Positions 43,167 to 52,599 of a stretch of DNA of 64,000 nucleotides are shown here, in pieces; positions within the stretch are counted from its first letter, which is position 1, and every line of letters begins with the position of its first letter. The translations under genes and the position numbers were made by a program. Source of the stretch: Flavobacteriales bacterium (GTDB taxonomy: Bacteria; Bacteroidota; Bacteroidia; CAIKAF01). The notes under the pieces are model-generated. The model made no database searches and was not told where the DNA came from. It saw only the letters and a list, made by a program, of their open reading frames with translations. The stretch covers positions 1,052,016-1,116,015 of the forward strand of contig JAGYKD010000001.1 in NCBI GenBank assembly GCA_018401695.1, read 5' to 3'.

Positions 43167-43199
43167 TTTGTGTACCCACACGGCGATTGGTTATCTTCG
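43167..43199 (+). promoter_or_regulatory. Promoter of cysS
   Basis: TTTG at 43167-43170, a 21-bp spacer and TATCTTCG at 43192-43199, with the ATG 18 nt further on. The -7 box is the TAnnTTCG variant. Confidence 0.5.
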
Positions 43200-43216
43200 T
43201 ATTTTAAAGAAGGATA

Positions 43217-44692
43217 ATGGCAGGACAATTGAAGTTGTACAATTCGCTTAGCAGACAAAAAGAAGTCTTTGAACCTCTTAATCCTCCTTTTGTGGGCATG
43301 TATGTATGTGGCCCAACCGTATACAACAATGTGCATTTGGGCAATTTGCGGACCTTCACTTCCTTTGACTTGATTTATCGTTGGCTGCGTTACCGTGGCT
43401 ACAAGGTGCGCTACGTTAGAAACATAACGGATGTAGGGCATTTGGAGAACGATGCCGATGAAGGCGAAGATAAAATCGCTAAAAAGGCCCGGCTCGAGCA
43501 ATTAGAGCCCATGGAAATTGTGCAGAAATATACCAATGGCTTCCATGAAGTAATGTCCATATTTGGAAATATACCTCCGTCTATTGAGCCTACGGCTACC
43601 GGGCATATTGTAGAACAGATACAAACCGTGCAAACCATCCTCGCCAAGGGTTTGGCCTATGAGGTGAACGGTTCTGTATATTTTGATGTGCGTAAGTTCA
43701 ATGACGTATACCCATACGGCTCTTTGAGTGGTCGGCAAATCGACGACTTGGTGTCAGGAACCAGAAACTTAGATGGTCAAGACGAAAAGAGAGATGCGCT
43801 AGATTTTGCTTTGTGGAAGAAAGCTTCGTCGGAGCACATTATGCGCTGGCCATCGCCTTGGGGAGACGGTTTTCCGGGTTGGCATTTGGAATGTTCCGTT
43901 ATGAGTTCCAAGTATCTTGGCCACCGGTTTGATATTCATGGGGGTGGCATGGACTTGAAATTTCCACACCACGAATGCGAAATTGCACAGAACGTAGCGG
44001 CTTCAGGCGAGTCTAAACCGGTTCAGTATTGGTTGCATGGCAATATGCTTACCCTCAATGGTAAAAAGATGAGTAAGTCGGACGGGAATTTTCTACTGCC
44101 CGGAGACCTGCTGAGTGGAAACCACGAAATGCTGAGTCGAGCCTATGCACCTATGGCCATTCGCTTTTTCTTTATGCAAGCGCACTACGGTTCCACCCTC
44201 GACTTGAGTGACGATGCTTTGCAAGCTGCTCAAAAAGGATACAAAAGATTAAGTGTCGCTTTTGTTATAGCCTCTTCTGGTCAACCACAAACCGGGCAAG
44301 ACGATCCGGGAGTAGAAAGGTGGTTAACAGCTTCTGAAGCAGCCATGGACGACGATTTCAATAGTCCCGTACTTATTGCTCAGTTGTTTGAGGGGGCAAA
44401 ATGGCTGCAAGCGGCGGTCTCAGGAGAATTAAAGTTGCATCCTAAAGCTTGGCAAACGCTTTCCACCTCCTTTTGCCGGTTTTTTAACGAAGTGTTGGGT
44501 TTAGAACCGGAGGCCGGAGAGTCCAAAGGAGAGATTCTACAAACCGTAATGGAAATGGTATTGGAATTGAGAAAAGAAGTGAGGCAAAAAAAAGATTGGG
44601 CCATGAGCGACTTGATTCGCGACCGACTGGCTCAAGCCGGCATAGAAATTAAAGACGGAAAAAGCGAGAGTACATGGACCTTGAAATCATGA
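43217..44692 (+). CDS. cysS: Cysteinyl-tRNA synthetase
   Basis: The 491-residue class I synthetase has the zinc Cys and HIGH region ([19 protein letters not shown]), WHLECSVMS and [15 protein letters not shown] (zinc ligands), [10 protein letters not shown] near 282 and an anticodon-binding helical domain to the C-terminus. It charges tRNA-Cys. Its stop overlaps the start of the M28 peptidase gene (ATGA). Confidence 0.97.
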   Translation: MAGQLKLYNSLSRQKEVFEPLNPPFVGMYVCGPTVYNNVHLGNLRTFTSFDLIYRWLRYRGYKVRYVRNITDVGHLENDADEGEDKIAKKARLEQLEPMEIVQKYTNGFHEVMSIFGNIPPSIEPTATGHIVEQIQTVQTILAKGLAYEVNGSVYFDVRKFNDVYPYGSLSGRQIDDLVSGTRNLDGQDEKRDALDFALWKKASSEHIMRWPSPWGDGFPGWHLECSVMSSKYLGHRFDIHGGGMDLKFPHHECEIAQNVAASGESKPVQYWLHGNMLTLNGKKMSKSDGNFLLPGDLLSGNHEMLSRAYAPMAIRFFFMQAHYGSTLDLSDDALQAAQKGYKRLSVAFVIASSGQPQTGQDDPGVERWLTASEAAMDDDFNSPVLIAQLFEGAKWLQAAVSGELKLHPKAWQTLSTSFCRFFNEVLGLEPEAGESKGEILQTVMEMVLELRKEVRQKKDWAMSDLIRDRLAQAGIEIKDGKSESTWTLKS

Positions 44693-45708
44693 AACGAATT
44701 ATTTCAAAATACCAACCCTTGGTTTGGATAGGTGTTTTCGCCCTTGTTTTCACCGCTTGTGGTGATGAGCCCAAACCCATACAAGGAAATGGAACCATGA
44801 GTTCACCTCCCGCTCCGGTCAAAAAAGCTCCGCAATTTTCGGCGGATTCCGCTTATGCATTTATTGAAGCGCAACTGGCTTTTGGACCAAGAGTCCCCAA
44901 CAGCAAAGGCCACCAAAAGGCGGGAGATTATTTGGTAGAGCGCCTCAACTCTTGGGCGGATACCGTGTTGGTGCAAGAGGCAAATGTGGTGGCTTACACC
45001 GGAGAAGGGCTAAAGATTCGAAACATTATGGCTCGTTTTGATCCGGAAAAGTCGGATCGAATTATGCTGTTTGCCCATTGGGATACCCGACATATTTCCG
45101 ACAAAGACGCAGAACAGGGCCACTTGCCTGTTCCCGGGGCTGACGATGGGGGCTCAGGAGTAGGGGTATTAATGGAAATAGCCCGCTTATTGGCCACAGA
45201 TACCAGTGGAGGTCCTTTGCCGGGAATAGATATTGTTTTGTTTGACGGCGAAGACTTTGGAGATGCAGGTGGTGCTCCCGAAACCTTTTGTTTGGGATCT
45301 CAGTATTTTGCAAAGAATCCTATGGTGCCCGGATACCGTGCCAGATACGGCATTCTGTTGGACCTGGTTGGAGCTAAGGACGCCGTGTTTTACCAGGAGG
45401 GTTGGTCCTTAGAATATGCACCGCACATAACCCAAAAGGTCTGGGAAACCGCCCATCAGGTAGGTTATGCCTCCTATTTTAGAATGGCCGCCTTGCCCGG
45501 TCCCATAACCGACGACCATTACTTCATTAATAAATTGATGCGGATTCCCTCCATAGACATCATCAATTACGACCCCGGCCGACCTTCGGGCTTCCCAGCG
45601 CATTGGCACACGCAGAAAGACAATATAGACATCATCTCTAAGGAAACCTTAGGAGCTGTGGGAACCACTGTTTTGGAAGTTTTGTATCGCGAACCTGAAA
45701 TCCAATAA
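44689..45708 (+). CDS. M28 family metallopeptidase lipoprotein (glutaminyl-cyclase-like)
   Basis: The 339-residue product has a lipoprotein signal (GVFALVFTACG) and an M28 catalytic domain: FGPRVPNSKGHQKAGDYL near 65, LFAHWDTRHIS, GADDGGSGVGVLMEIARLL, LFDGEDFGD and DDHYFINK. The FGPRVPxSxxHxxxGDYL opening is shared with bacterial glutaminyl cyclases of this fold, so pyroglutamate formation or aminopeptidase activity are both possible. ATG 44689 overlaps the cysS stop by 4 nt. Confidence 0.9.
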   Translation: MKRIISKYQPLVWIGVFALVFTACGDEPKPIQGNGTMSSPPAPVKKAPQFSADSAYAFIEAQLAFGPRVPNSKGHQKAGDYLVERLNSWADTVLVQEANVVAYTGEGLKIRNIMARFDPEKSDRIMLFAHWDTRHISDKDAEQGHLPVPGADDGGSGVGVLMEIARLLATDTSGGPLPGIDIVLFDGEDFGDAGGAPETFCLGSQYFAKNPMVPGYRARYGILLDLVGAKDAVFYQEGWSLEYAPHITQKVWETAHQVGYASYFRMAALPGPITDDHYFINKLMRIPSIDIINYDPGRPSGFPAHWHTQKDNIDIISKETLGAVGTTVLEVLYREPEIQ

Positions 45709-45712
45709 GCGC

Positions 45713-46261
45713 ATGCGTTTTTTCACATCCTTTCTTTTTCTGTGTATTTCTAGTCTTCAATGGATTCAAGCCCAAGGTTTTGTTCCGGGTAAACTTGTGC
45801 TGGAAACCGGCGATACTATTGCCGGCGAAATTTACTTTAAATCCAAAGACGGTATTAAAGACCGATTTGTACTTAAAGATAAGGAAGAAGAGAGAACCTA
45901 TTTTAAGGCAGAGCAAGTGCGTGAGATTCATGTGGACTCCAACCTTTATATAAAGGCTAAGCCCGACAAAGAAATCGTGTTTTTAAGGTTGCTGACAGAA
46001 GGCAAACTATCACTCTATGAATACGAGTACCTAAGAGACTTTCAAGGCCAATACACCAAAGCCTACGATTTGTATTTTGTTAAAGAAGGCTCCACCGAGT
46101 TTCAACCCCTCTCTACCTCCCCAAGGGCTTGGCGAAAACAATTGGAAGAACTGATGCAAGACCATAACGATTTGGTGCGGCAGATAAGTGAAAAACAATA
46201 TGAGCCCGAAAATAGTCGAACCGTGTTTGAATTGTATAATAAATGGGCTGCACAGCCATGA
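45713..46261 (+). CDS. Exported protein of unknown function
   Basis: The 182-residue product has a signal peptide (MRFFTSFLFLCISSLQWIQAQ), then a beta-rich region (GKLVLETGDTIAGEIYFKSK, FLRLLTEGKLSLYEYEYL) and a helical C-terminus (WRKQLEELMQDHNDLVRQI). No family name is assigned; the opening resembles the small beta-barrel start of many Bacteroidota exported proteins. It begins 4 bp after the M28 peptidase gene and overlaps the next gene by 4 nt. Confidence 0.75.
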   Translation: MRFFTSFLFLCISSLQWIQAQGFVPGKLVLETGDTIAGEIYFKSKDGIKDRFVLKDKEEERTYFKAEQVREIHVDSNLYIKAKPDKEIVFLRLLTEGKLSLYEYEYLRDFQGQYTKAYDLYFVKEGSTEFQPLSTSPRAWRKQLEELMQDHNDLVRQISEKQYEPENSRTVFELYNKWAAQP

Positions 46262-46677
46262 GCCAAACTATTGTGCTCGATACCCTACCCAGAAGTCCAA
46301 TCGACTTTGATGTGCTTGGTATTAGTTGCCAAGAAAAGGATTACCGGTTTTGTTGGTTGCTGCACAAACACCTGGATTGGCGATTGGTGCAGGAGTCTGA
46401 GCAGGAATCCCAACAAAGAGCCCCAGGGCCTGTTAGCGTCTTTTTTGGAGAATTGCCCGACTTGTACATTACTATTCGCATCTTGCAGTTGCCAAAAGCC
46501 CCCAAATTTTGGATTCAGGAAACCGCAGGAATGGACTACTTAATACAATTGACAGGAGCCTCCGAATCCTTTGTAATCGAAGCAGCACATAATATGCGCA
46601 ACATTCCCGAAGTGCAATGGTGTGGCAAGCTTCAAAAATTGTCCGATAAAACAAAAGCCAAACTTATTTACCAATAA
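46258..46677 (+). CDS. IPExxxVDY-type protein
   Basis: The 139-residue product is cytoplasmic, with the NIPEV motif near the C-terminus (MRNIPEVQWCGKL) and DYLIQLTG. The IPExxxVDY family is a Bacteroidota-specific small protein of unknown function, often found beside pyruvate kinase, as here (1 bp before the pyk start). The second half of the name motif is degenerate in this copy. ATG 46258 overlaps the upstream stop (ATGA). Confidence 0.78.
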   Translation: MSQTIVLDTLPRSPIDFDVLGISCQEKDYRFCWLLHKHLDWRLVQESEQESQQRAPGPVSVFFGELPDLYITIRILQLPKAPKFWIQETAGMDYLIQLTGASESFVIEAAHNMRNIPEVQWCGKLQKLSDKTKAKLIYQ

Positions 46678-46678
46678 C

Positions 46679-48103
46679 ATGAAAGTCCAAAGCAAAACAA
46701 AATTGATTGCCACCATTGGTCCGGCAACCCAAGATTATGAAACATTAAGTGCCATGGTAGAAGCAGGGGTAGATGTATGCCGCCTCAACTTTTCTCACGG
46801 CGACCGAGAAGCCCAAAAAACCATTATCCAAAACATTCGAAGAATAAATGAGGAGCGAGGGTACAATCTGGCCATTTTAGGAGATTTGCAGGGCCCCAAA
46901 ATCCGTATCCGAAATGTTGCAGAAGGCGGAGTTATGTTGGAAGATGGTGCCGAAGTTCGTATCTCCTCGGCCCAAGGAACCGGCACCTCCGAGCTTCTGT
47001 ACATTCAATACCAAAACTTTGCAAAAGATGTACGGCCCGGCGAAAGAGTGCTGGTTGACGATGGTAAAATAGTTTTGGAGGTCCTGGAAACCAACGCCAA
47101 AGACGAAGTAAAAGTTAAGGTTATTAGTGGTGGTTTACTCACCTCCAAAAAAGGCGTGAATCTGCCCAACACTAAAATTTCTTTGCCTTGTTTAACTCCT
47201 AAAGATCGCGAAGACTTGGACTTTGCACTAGAACATGAATTGGAATGGGTTGGCCTTTCTTTTGTGCGCTCTGCCGCCGATGTTATTGAGCTCAAACATT
47301 TGATTGCGCAAAAAAAGGTGGCCACCAAAGTAATTGCCAAAATTGAAAAGCCCGAGGCCATTGAAGATATAAACCATATCATTCGCGAAAGCGATGGCAT
47401 TATGGTGGCTCGCGGCGATCTAGGCGTAGAAATCCCCATGCAGCAGGTGCCCTTGATTCAAAAAGACATTGTAAAACGCTGCCTTCGTAGCTCCAAGCCC
47501 GTAATTATTGCAACCCAAATGATGGAGTCCATGATTACCAATTATAATCCTACGCGGGCCGAGGTAAACGATGTGGCCAACGCCATTATGGATGGGGCCG
47601 ATGCCGTTATGCTCAGCGCCGAAACTTCCGTAGGTAAGTTCCCCATTCGGGTGGTCGAATCGGTTCAGAAAATTATTAAAGAAGTCGAAAACCATCCGGC
47701 CATTTATAATCTGGACAGCACCCATATTTCTCGCGACCGCTTCATTACCGATGCCGTTTGCCGTGCCGCCGTGGAAATGGCCGATAAAACACGCGTGCAG
47801 GGCATCATTACCATGTCATTTTCGGGGTACACTGCCTACGAAATGAGCAGCTACCGTCCAAGAGCCGCTATCTTCGTGTTTACCGGCAATCGCGCCATTT
47901 TGAACCAACTTAGCTTGGTTTGGGGAGTCAAAGGCTTCTATTTCGACAAGTTCGTAAGTACCGACCATAGCATTGCCGAAACAACCTATGTGCTAAAAAA
48001 GGGAGGCCACTTGTTGGAGGGCGATTTGGTGGTGCACACCGCCAGTATTCCTATCCACGAAAAAGGCCAAACCAATATGATGAAACTGCATTACGTAGAA
48101 TAA
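46679..48103 (+). CDS. pyk: Pyruvate kinase
   Basis: The 474-residue product has TKLIATIGPATQDYETLSAM at the start, CRLNFSHGD, the substrate/metal region AKIEKPEAIEDIN and VARGDLGVEIP, then MMESMI and the C-terminal domain. It makes pyruvate and ATP from phosphoenolpyruvate and ADP. ATG 46679 begins one base after the preceding gene's stop. Confidence 0.97.
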   Translation: MKVQSKTKLIATIGPATQDYETLSAMVEAGVDVCRLNFSHGDREAQKTIIQNIRRINEERGYNLAILGDLQGPKIRIRNVAEGGVMLEDGAEVRISSAQGTGTSELLYIQYQNFAKDVRPGERVLVDDGKIVLEVLETNAKDEVKVKVISGGLLTSKKGVNLPNTKISLPCLTPKDREDLDFALEHELEWVGLSFVRSAADVIELKHLIAQKKVATKVIAKIEKPEAIEDINHIIRESDGIMVARGDLGVEIPMQQVPLIQKDIVKRCLRSSKPVIIATQMMESMITNYNPTRAEVNDVANAIMDGADAVMLSAETSVGKFPIRVVESVQKIIKEVENHPAIYNLDSTHISRDRFITDAVCRAAVEMADKTRVQGIITMSFSGYTAYEMSSYRPRAAIFVFTGNRAILNQLSLVWGVKGFYFDKFVSTDHSIAETTYVLKKGGHLLEGDLVVHTASIPIHEKGQTNMMKLHYVE

Positions 48104-48147
48104 GGAGCTGCCTCACCCGCATACCTTAGGGCAAAAATCATCAAACG

Positions 48148-48342
48148 GAGACCGTTGACGCGTTGTGTTTTCAAGGCGAATTAAGGCACGGCCAAATTGA
48201 AAGTCCGCAGTTTACTGGTTGTAAATGAGGATCCCTGACGCTGCGGTCAGGATAAAATACTTGAGGTTTGGCCGTAACGCATACCCTGACGCTGTGGTCA
48301 GGACAGGATTGCCGCCAGAATAGCAACGCATCAACGGTCTCA
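48148..48342. mobile_element. MITE-like element, copy 1 (195 bp)
   Basis: Terminal inverted repeats GAGACCGTTGACGCGTTG and CAACGCATCAACGGTCTC differ at one position. Inside are two short hairpins of the type CTGACGCTGCGGTCAG and a CGAATTAAGGCACGG word shared with copies 2 and 3. The flanks AAACG and AAACT may be a decayed duplication. There is no coding capacity. The rest of 48104-48519 shows only a short GGGTAGT/ACCACCC hairpin near 48483. Confidence 0.8.
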
Positions 48343-48519
48343 AACTGTATTCGAACCTTTTTAACCGAAGGTTTGTGGGGTATGATTGGAATCAATTTCC
48401 GCCTCAAAAGCAACCCCTCAACGGCCTCAATAGGGACGCATCAACTTGCCTTCGGCTTTCCATGCCATGGGACAAATTAGCGAGGGTAGTCCGTTACCAC
48501 CCTCAAGAATCATGCACCC

Positions 48520-50004
48520 TCAATAACTGATAATGATTTGACCATGGCCCGGTCGATGCCCTTGCGTATGCGTGATATTGCTTGAGCCATTGTTGGTGAC
48601 GTAAGAACTGCCCCCACCGGCACCTTCATAACAACCCGAACCTCCGCCATACCAGCCGCCACCGCCGCCGGTGCCTGAATTTCCGGTATTGGAGCCACCT
48701 TGACCAAAGCTGCCGTTGCTGTTGTTTCCACACTGACTATGACTGGTAGGCCCCGCAACGCCACCTGCAGATTGTGTTCCGCCGCCCCCGGTATACTGGC
48801 AGCTGCTGCAGCTGTACAAACAACCGCTCTGGCCGGTTAAGCCACCTCCGTGGCCACCCGGAGCAGAGTTGGTGCCGCAATTGGAACCCGTACCACCGCC
48901 ACCGCCGGCCACAATAATTCTGTCGTTTAAGGTGGTGCCGTTGCGTCGAATGTCTGAAGCTCCGCCGCCACCGCCGTAGATGCTGTTGGAGCCTGGATTT
49001 CCGCCACCGTTGTAACCCCCGGAAGTTGCCGTGCCCTGACCACCTACGTAGATGGATAAAACCTCTCCCGGTGTAACCGTTAGCCTTGCCTGAACGCGGC
49101 CACCTCGTCCAAAACTGGTGCTTCCGCTTGCAAAGCCCTGAGCACCCGAAGCGTCGACATCAATATAATGTACACATGAAGGGACGGTGAAGGATTGCAC
49201 ACCGCCCGTATAATTGAAGGTAACGCTTTGGCCCTGAGGTTGAGAAGGACAAGTAACCACCGTAACTTGCTGTACCACCGTATCGCTGCAATTGCCGTTA
49301 TCCACAATCAATTGCACATTGTAGGTGCTTGCTTGAGACCAGGTCACTTGAGGATTTTGCTGAATGGACGACCCCGGAGTTCCGCTCTGAAAAGTCCAGG
49401 CATAGCTGCCCATGCCGGGCTGTGCCGTAAAGGCTGCCGCCAAATTCACCGAAGGAGTGCTTGGGTTCACCGTAAAATTGGCATTGGCCTGGCTTAGCAC
49501 AGCTAGGTTGTGCGTAACCACCGCAGATGTACAGTTGTTTTGAACGGCAAACACCGCATAAGCACCGGCGTCTTGGGCGCTAACGCTGCTAACCGTGGGG
49601 TTGGGCAAATTGGAACTAAAACCGTTGGGGCCACTCCAATGGTAGCTTAGCCCGGAAATCGAAGGTAAATTGAAGCTCAGGTTTTGACCGGCACATAAGG
49701 TATCCGGAACGTTTTGAATCTGCACCACCGGAGCAATACACGTAGGACAAAGCTGCTCCCACAAACTTCCGTTGAACAGGTTAAGGCACCCATTGTCGGT
49801 ATTATAAATCATGAGCCCAGTGGCAGGATTCGAAATATTGTCGCGCTGGGTGGAAGTCATGCGCGGAGGCAAAAAGCCCTGCTGGGTCGACTGCACTTCT
49901 AAGGCCGCCGACGGGTCCGGGTTTTGCGTATTTACGCCCACCGATTGAGCTTGGGCCGCCAAAAAAGGAAAAAGAAGAACCAAAAAGAAAAAGCGCGCTT
50001 GCAT
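48520..50004 (-). CDS. Glycine-rich surface protein with Ig/PKD-like domains (paralog 4)
   Basis: The 494-residue product has a signal peptide (MQARFFFLVLLFPFLAAQAQ), the shared N-terminal module in a variant form (SVGVNTQNPDPSAALEV, then RMTSTQRDNISNPATGL), an Ig-like unit (LSYHWSGPNGFSSNLPN), a PKD-like unit (YAWTFQSGTPGSS) and the glycine-rich domain (VTFNYTGGVQSFTVPSC to HGQIIISY). It lies far from paralogs 1-3 and is more diverged. ATG 50004 is used; an ATG at 50022 is possible. TAAATTTG (50043-50036, minus) may be its -7 box. Confidence 0.82.
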   Translation of the reverse strand: MQARFFFLVLLFPFLAAQAQSVGVNTQNPDPSAALEVQSTQQGFLPPRMTSTQRDNISNPATGLMIYNTDNGCLNLFNGSLWEQLCPTCIAPVVQIQNVPDTLCAGQNLSFNLPSISGLSYHWSGPNGFSSNLPNPTVSSVSAQDAGAYAVFAVQNNCTSAVVTHNLAVLSQANANFTVNPSTPSVNLAAAFTAQPGMGSYAWTFQSGTPGSSIQQNPQVTWSQASTYNVQLIVDNGNCSDTVVQQVTVVTCPSQPQGQSVTFNYTGGVQSFTVPSCVHYIDVDASGAQGFASGSTSFGRGGRVQARLTVTPGEVLSIYVGGQGTATSGGYNGGGNPGSNSIYGGGGGASDIRRNGTTLNDRIIVAGGGGGTGSNCGTNSAPGGHGGGLTGQSGCLYSCSSCQYTGGGGTQSAGGVAGPTSHSQCGNNSNGSFGQGGSNTGNSGTGGGGGWYGGGSGCYEGAGGGSSYVTNNGSSNITHTQGHRPGHGQIIISY

Positions 50005-50035
50005 AGGATTGGAATATATCATTTAAATGTACAAT

Positions 50036-50043
50036 CAAATTTA
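50036..50043 (-). promoter_or_regulatory. Candidate -7 box (TAAATTTG) of glycine-rich paralog 4
   Basis: An exact TAnnTTTG on the minus strand, 31 nt upstream of ATG 50004. No TTG at good distance. Confidence 0.45.
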
Positions 50044-50076
50044 TAACCTCAAAAACATTGGGATGGATTTATTTTT

Positions 50077-50219
50077 TTGGGCGGCCGGGCGGGCCATCTC
50101 TGCAAGTCCTCGCAGCCGAGCTAAGGGAGGCTAGGGCCTACGGGGGCTCCCAAGGTTGCCTCCGTGGCCCTGCCTCCCTAAGCTAGGCTGCTGTGGGCTT
50201 TCCGTTCTGTCCCTGCCGC
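50077..50219 (+). repeat. REP-like hairpin element B
   Basis: Left end TTTGGGCGGCCGGGCGGGCC, then TCTGCAAGTCCTCG; right end CTGTGGGCTTTCCG. The inner arms CAGCCGAGCTAAGGGAGGC and GCCTCCCTAAGCTAGGCTG pair closely. It faces element E about 70 bp away. Confidence 0.78.
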
Positions 50220-50287
50220 AAAAGAATTCCCTTCCAAGAGGAAAAAGTCAAATTTCTGCGGGCGAATACTTGCCGGAGCACGATCTT

Positions 50288-50443
50288 GCGCCCCGGATGG
50301 ATGCGGAAAGCCCGGAGGCAAAAGCCCAAGTGCCGCAGGGAGCGAGGAAGCGGACCCGATGCTTCGGGGGAGCTACCGCAGCCCCATGCGGCACCGGGCT
50401 TTTGACGAGGACTTGCAGCGACAGCCGGAAATGGCGCCCAAAT
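50288..50443 (-). repeat. REP-like hairpin element E (reverse orientation)
   Basis: GCGCCCCGGATGGATGCGG, then AAAGCCCGG at one end; CGAGGACTTGCAGCG, then ACAGCCGGAAATGGCGCCCA at the other. The inner arms AAAAGCCCAAGTGCCGC and GCGGCACCGGGCTTTT pair. With B it fills most of 50023-50454, which contains no gene. Confidence 0.78.
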
Positions 50444-50454
50444 ACCAAAAAACG

Positions 50455-50462
50455 TACCTTTG
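50455..50462 (+). promoter_or_regulatory. Candidate -7 box (TACCTTTG) of the PTPS-folE operon
   Basis: An exact TAnnTTTG, 14 nt before the ATG at 50477, immediately after REP-like element E. No TTG at -33. Confidence 0.5.
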
Positions 50463-50476
50463 TATAAAATTAGGCC

Positions 50477-50899
50477 ATGCCTTTGGTATACCTCACCCGA
50501 AAAGAACATTTCAATGCCGCGCATAAGCTCTTCAACCCCAATTGGTCGGAGGAACAAAATGCCGCTGTGTTCGGTCCTTGCGCCAACAAAAACTGGCATG
50601 GACACAACTACGACTTGAGGGTCACCGTTAAAGGTGAACCCCAAGCGGAAACCGGTTTTATTGTGGATTTGAAAGCCTTGTCTACGGTCATTCGTAGGCT
50701 GGTCATCGACAAGTTGGACCACAAAAACCTAAACCTGGATGTGCCCTTTTTGGAGGGTAAAATGACATCTACGGAGGTGCTTGCGGTTGAAATTTGGAAC
50801 ATTTTGGCGCCTGCTGTGCAGGACTTGGGTCCGTGCCGCTTGCATAAAATCGAACTGTTCGAAACCGAACGCAATTCAGTCACTTATTATGGGGAATAA
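50477..50899 (+). CDS. 6-pyruvoyltetrahydropterin synthase / 6-carboxytetrahydropterin synthase family
   Basis: The 140-residue T-fold enzyme has zinc His residues in EHFNAAH and WHGHNYDL, the catalytic-region Cys in [18 protein letters not shown], and a C-terminal [12 protein letters not shown] like that of pterin-forming PTPS enzymes. It acts on dihydroneopterin triphosphate. Products could be 6-pyruvoyl- or 6-carboxy-tetrahydropterin (the latter for queuosine); the sequence alone does not decide. It overlaps folE by 11 nt, and folE would supply its substrate. Confidence 0.9.
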   Translation: MPLVYLTRKEHFNAAHKLFNPNWSEEQNAAVFGPCANKNWHGHNYDLRVTVKGEPQAETGFIVDLKALSTVIRRLVIDKLDHKNLNLDVPFLEGKMTSTEVLAVEIWNILAPAVQDLGPCRLHKIELFETERNSVTYYGE

Positions 50900-51500
50900 A
50901 CCCAACACATACGAACGCGAAGAGCGTTATCCTGAGCAAAAGACCCAAGCTTTGGCCAAGCTTTATGCCGAGGCCATAGGTCTTTTGGGCGAGGATGTAC
51001 AACGCGAAGGTTTGCAAAAAACCCCGGAACGTATGGCCAAAGCCATGCAGTTTTTAACCCAAGGTTACCAACAAGAACCGGGGGGTATTTTGCGGGAAGC
51101 TCTGTTTCAAGAAGACCATAACGAAATGGTGTTGGTACGCGATATCGAAGTGTTTTCTATGTGCGAGCACCACATGCTGCCCTTTTTTGGGAAAGCCCAT
51201 ATTGCCTATATTCCCCAAGGTACCATTTGCGGACTTAGCAAAATTCCACGCGTAGTGGATGCGTTTAGCCGCAGATTGCAAGTGCAAGAGCGTCTTACTA
51301 CCCAAATTAGGGATTGTTTGCAACATGCATTGAATCCACAAGGAGTGGCCGTGGTCATTGAAGCCAGGCATTTATGCATGCAAATGCGGGGTGTAGAAAA
51401 GCAACACTCCTTCACTACCACGAGCTCCTTTACCGGGGTGTTTGAGCAAGCGGCCACCAGGCAGGAGTTTTTTCAGCTAATTTCGCCGGCGCACCGGTAA
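50889..51500 (+). CDS. folE: GTP cyclohydrolase I
   Basis: The 203-residue product has zinc ligands in [20 protein letters not shown] and [13 protein letters not shown], plus [20 protein letters not shown]. It converts GTP to dihydroneopterin triphosphate for folate or pterin synthesis. ATG 50889 ([17 protein letters not shown]) is chosen; it lies inside the 3' end of the PTPS gene, so translation is coupled. Confidence 0.96.
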   Translation: MGNKPNTYEREERYPEQKTQALAKLYAEAIGLLGEDVQREGLQKTPERMAKAMQFLTQGYQQEPGGILREALFQEDHNEMVLVRDIEVFSMCEHHMLPFFGKAHIAYIPQGTICGLSKIPRVVDAFSRRLQVQERLTTQIRDCLQHALNPQGVAVVIEARHLCMQMRGVEKQHSFTTTSSFTGVFEQAATRQEFFQLISPAHR

Positions 51501-51578
51501 ATGGGGGGCATCAGTTACTAAGCCAAGGGGTCTATGCCGTTTCCTGATTTTTAGGTGGAGGGTTGGGCGGAATGCTCT

Positions 51579-51586
51579 ATCTTCGT
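51579..51586 (+). promoter_or_regulatory. Candidate -7 box (TATCTTCG) of fabD
   Basis: The same word as the cysS -7 box, 17 nt before ATG 51604. A TTG lies only 13 bp upstream, shorter than usual. Confidence 0.35.
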
Positions 51587-51603
51587 TGCAAACACAGCCT
51601 TAT

Positions 51604-52488
51604 ATGAAAGCACTGATGTTTCCCGGGCAAGGTGCCCAATTTGTAGGAATGGGTAAAGCCCTGTATGAAAGTCAACCGAGGGCTAAAGCGATGTTTGAAC
51701 AGGCCAACGAACAGTTGGGGTTTAGGATTACCGATGTCATGTTTGAGGGAGAAGAAGAAGAGTTAACTCAAACAAAGGTGGCGCAACCTGCTATTTTTTT
51801 GCATTCGGTTATTGCTGCTTTGGTACATGAAAAGCTACAAGCCAATGCGGTGGCAGGGCATTCTTTGGGAGAGTTTTCGGCACTGGTGGCCAATGGTTGT
51901 TTGAGTTTTGAATCCGGCTTGGACCTGGTGGCCCGCAGGGCGAGAGCTATGCAGAAAGCCTGTGAAGCCAATCCCGGCACTATGGCCGCTGTCCTTGGCT
52001 TGGAGGCTCAGGTGGTGGAGGAAATTTGTGCCTCTATTGCCGATGAGCTTGTGGTTCCTGCCAATTACAATTGTCCCGGACAATTGGTGATTTCGGGTAG
52101 TTTGGCTGGTGTAGAAAAAGCCTGTACATTGCTACGTGAGGCCGGTGCTCGCCGGGCTTTGGTGTTAAAGGTGGCAGGAGCTTTCCACTCTCCCTTAATG
52201 GAACCGGCACGTGCCGAATTAGAAAAGGCCATTGAACAAAGCACTTTTGCGACTCCCCGTTGGGCCATTTATCAAAATTTTACCGGAAAACCCAGCAAGG
52301 ACCCCAAAGAAATTCAAGAGAATTTAGCAAAGCAGCTTACCGGGGCGGTGCGGTGGACCCAGTCGGTGGAGCACATGGTTTCCGATGGGGTACAATCTTT
52401 CATTGAAATTGGTCCGGGCAATGTGTTGCAAGGTTTGGTGCGCAAAATACATCGCAGCGCAGAGGTGGAGTCTTCGGAGGGCGCTTAA
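51604..52488 (+). CDS. fabD: Malonyl-CoA:ACP S-malonyltransferase
   Basis: The 294-residue acyltransferase has FPGQGAQFVGMG at the start, the nucleophile Ser in AVAGHSLGEFSALVA near 90, an active-site His in AGAFHSPLM near 200 and a late IEIGPGNVLQGL. It loads malonate onto acyl carrier protein for fatty acid synthesis. ATG 51604 (MKALMFPGQG) is preferred over a non-ATG start at 51586. Confidence 0.95.
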   Translation: MKALMFPGQGAQFVGMGKALYESQPRAKAMFEQANEQLGFRITDVMFEGEEEELTQTKVAQPAIFLHSVIAALVHEKLQANAVAGHSLGEFSALVANGCLSFESGLDLVARRARAMQKACEANPGTMAAVLGLEAQVVEEICASIADELVVPANYNCPGQLVISGSLAGVEKACTLLREAGARRALVLKVAGAFHSPLMEPARAELEKAIEQSTFATPRWAIYQNFTGKPSKDPKEIQENLAKQLTGAVRWTQSVEHMVSDGVQSFIEIGPGNVLQGLVRKIHRSAEVESSEGA

Positions 52489-52545
52489 GCCTTTAGGCCA
52501 GTGTTAAATTATTGTTTCCATAGAGCAAAGCCAAAGCGAATGCGC

Positions 52546-52553
52546 TAGTTTTG
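52546..52553 (+). promoter_or_regulatory. Candidate -7 box (TAGTTTTG) of the PurF-like gene
   Basis: An exact TAnnTTTG, 46 nt before ATG 52600; the same word precedes the T9SS gene at 3531. The only nearby TTG is 30 bp upstream, too far. Confidence 0.45.
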
Positions 52554-52599
52554 CAGGGTAGTTTTTGCCGGACATCAAACCGGCAAGACATAAAGCTCC

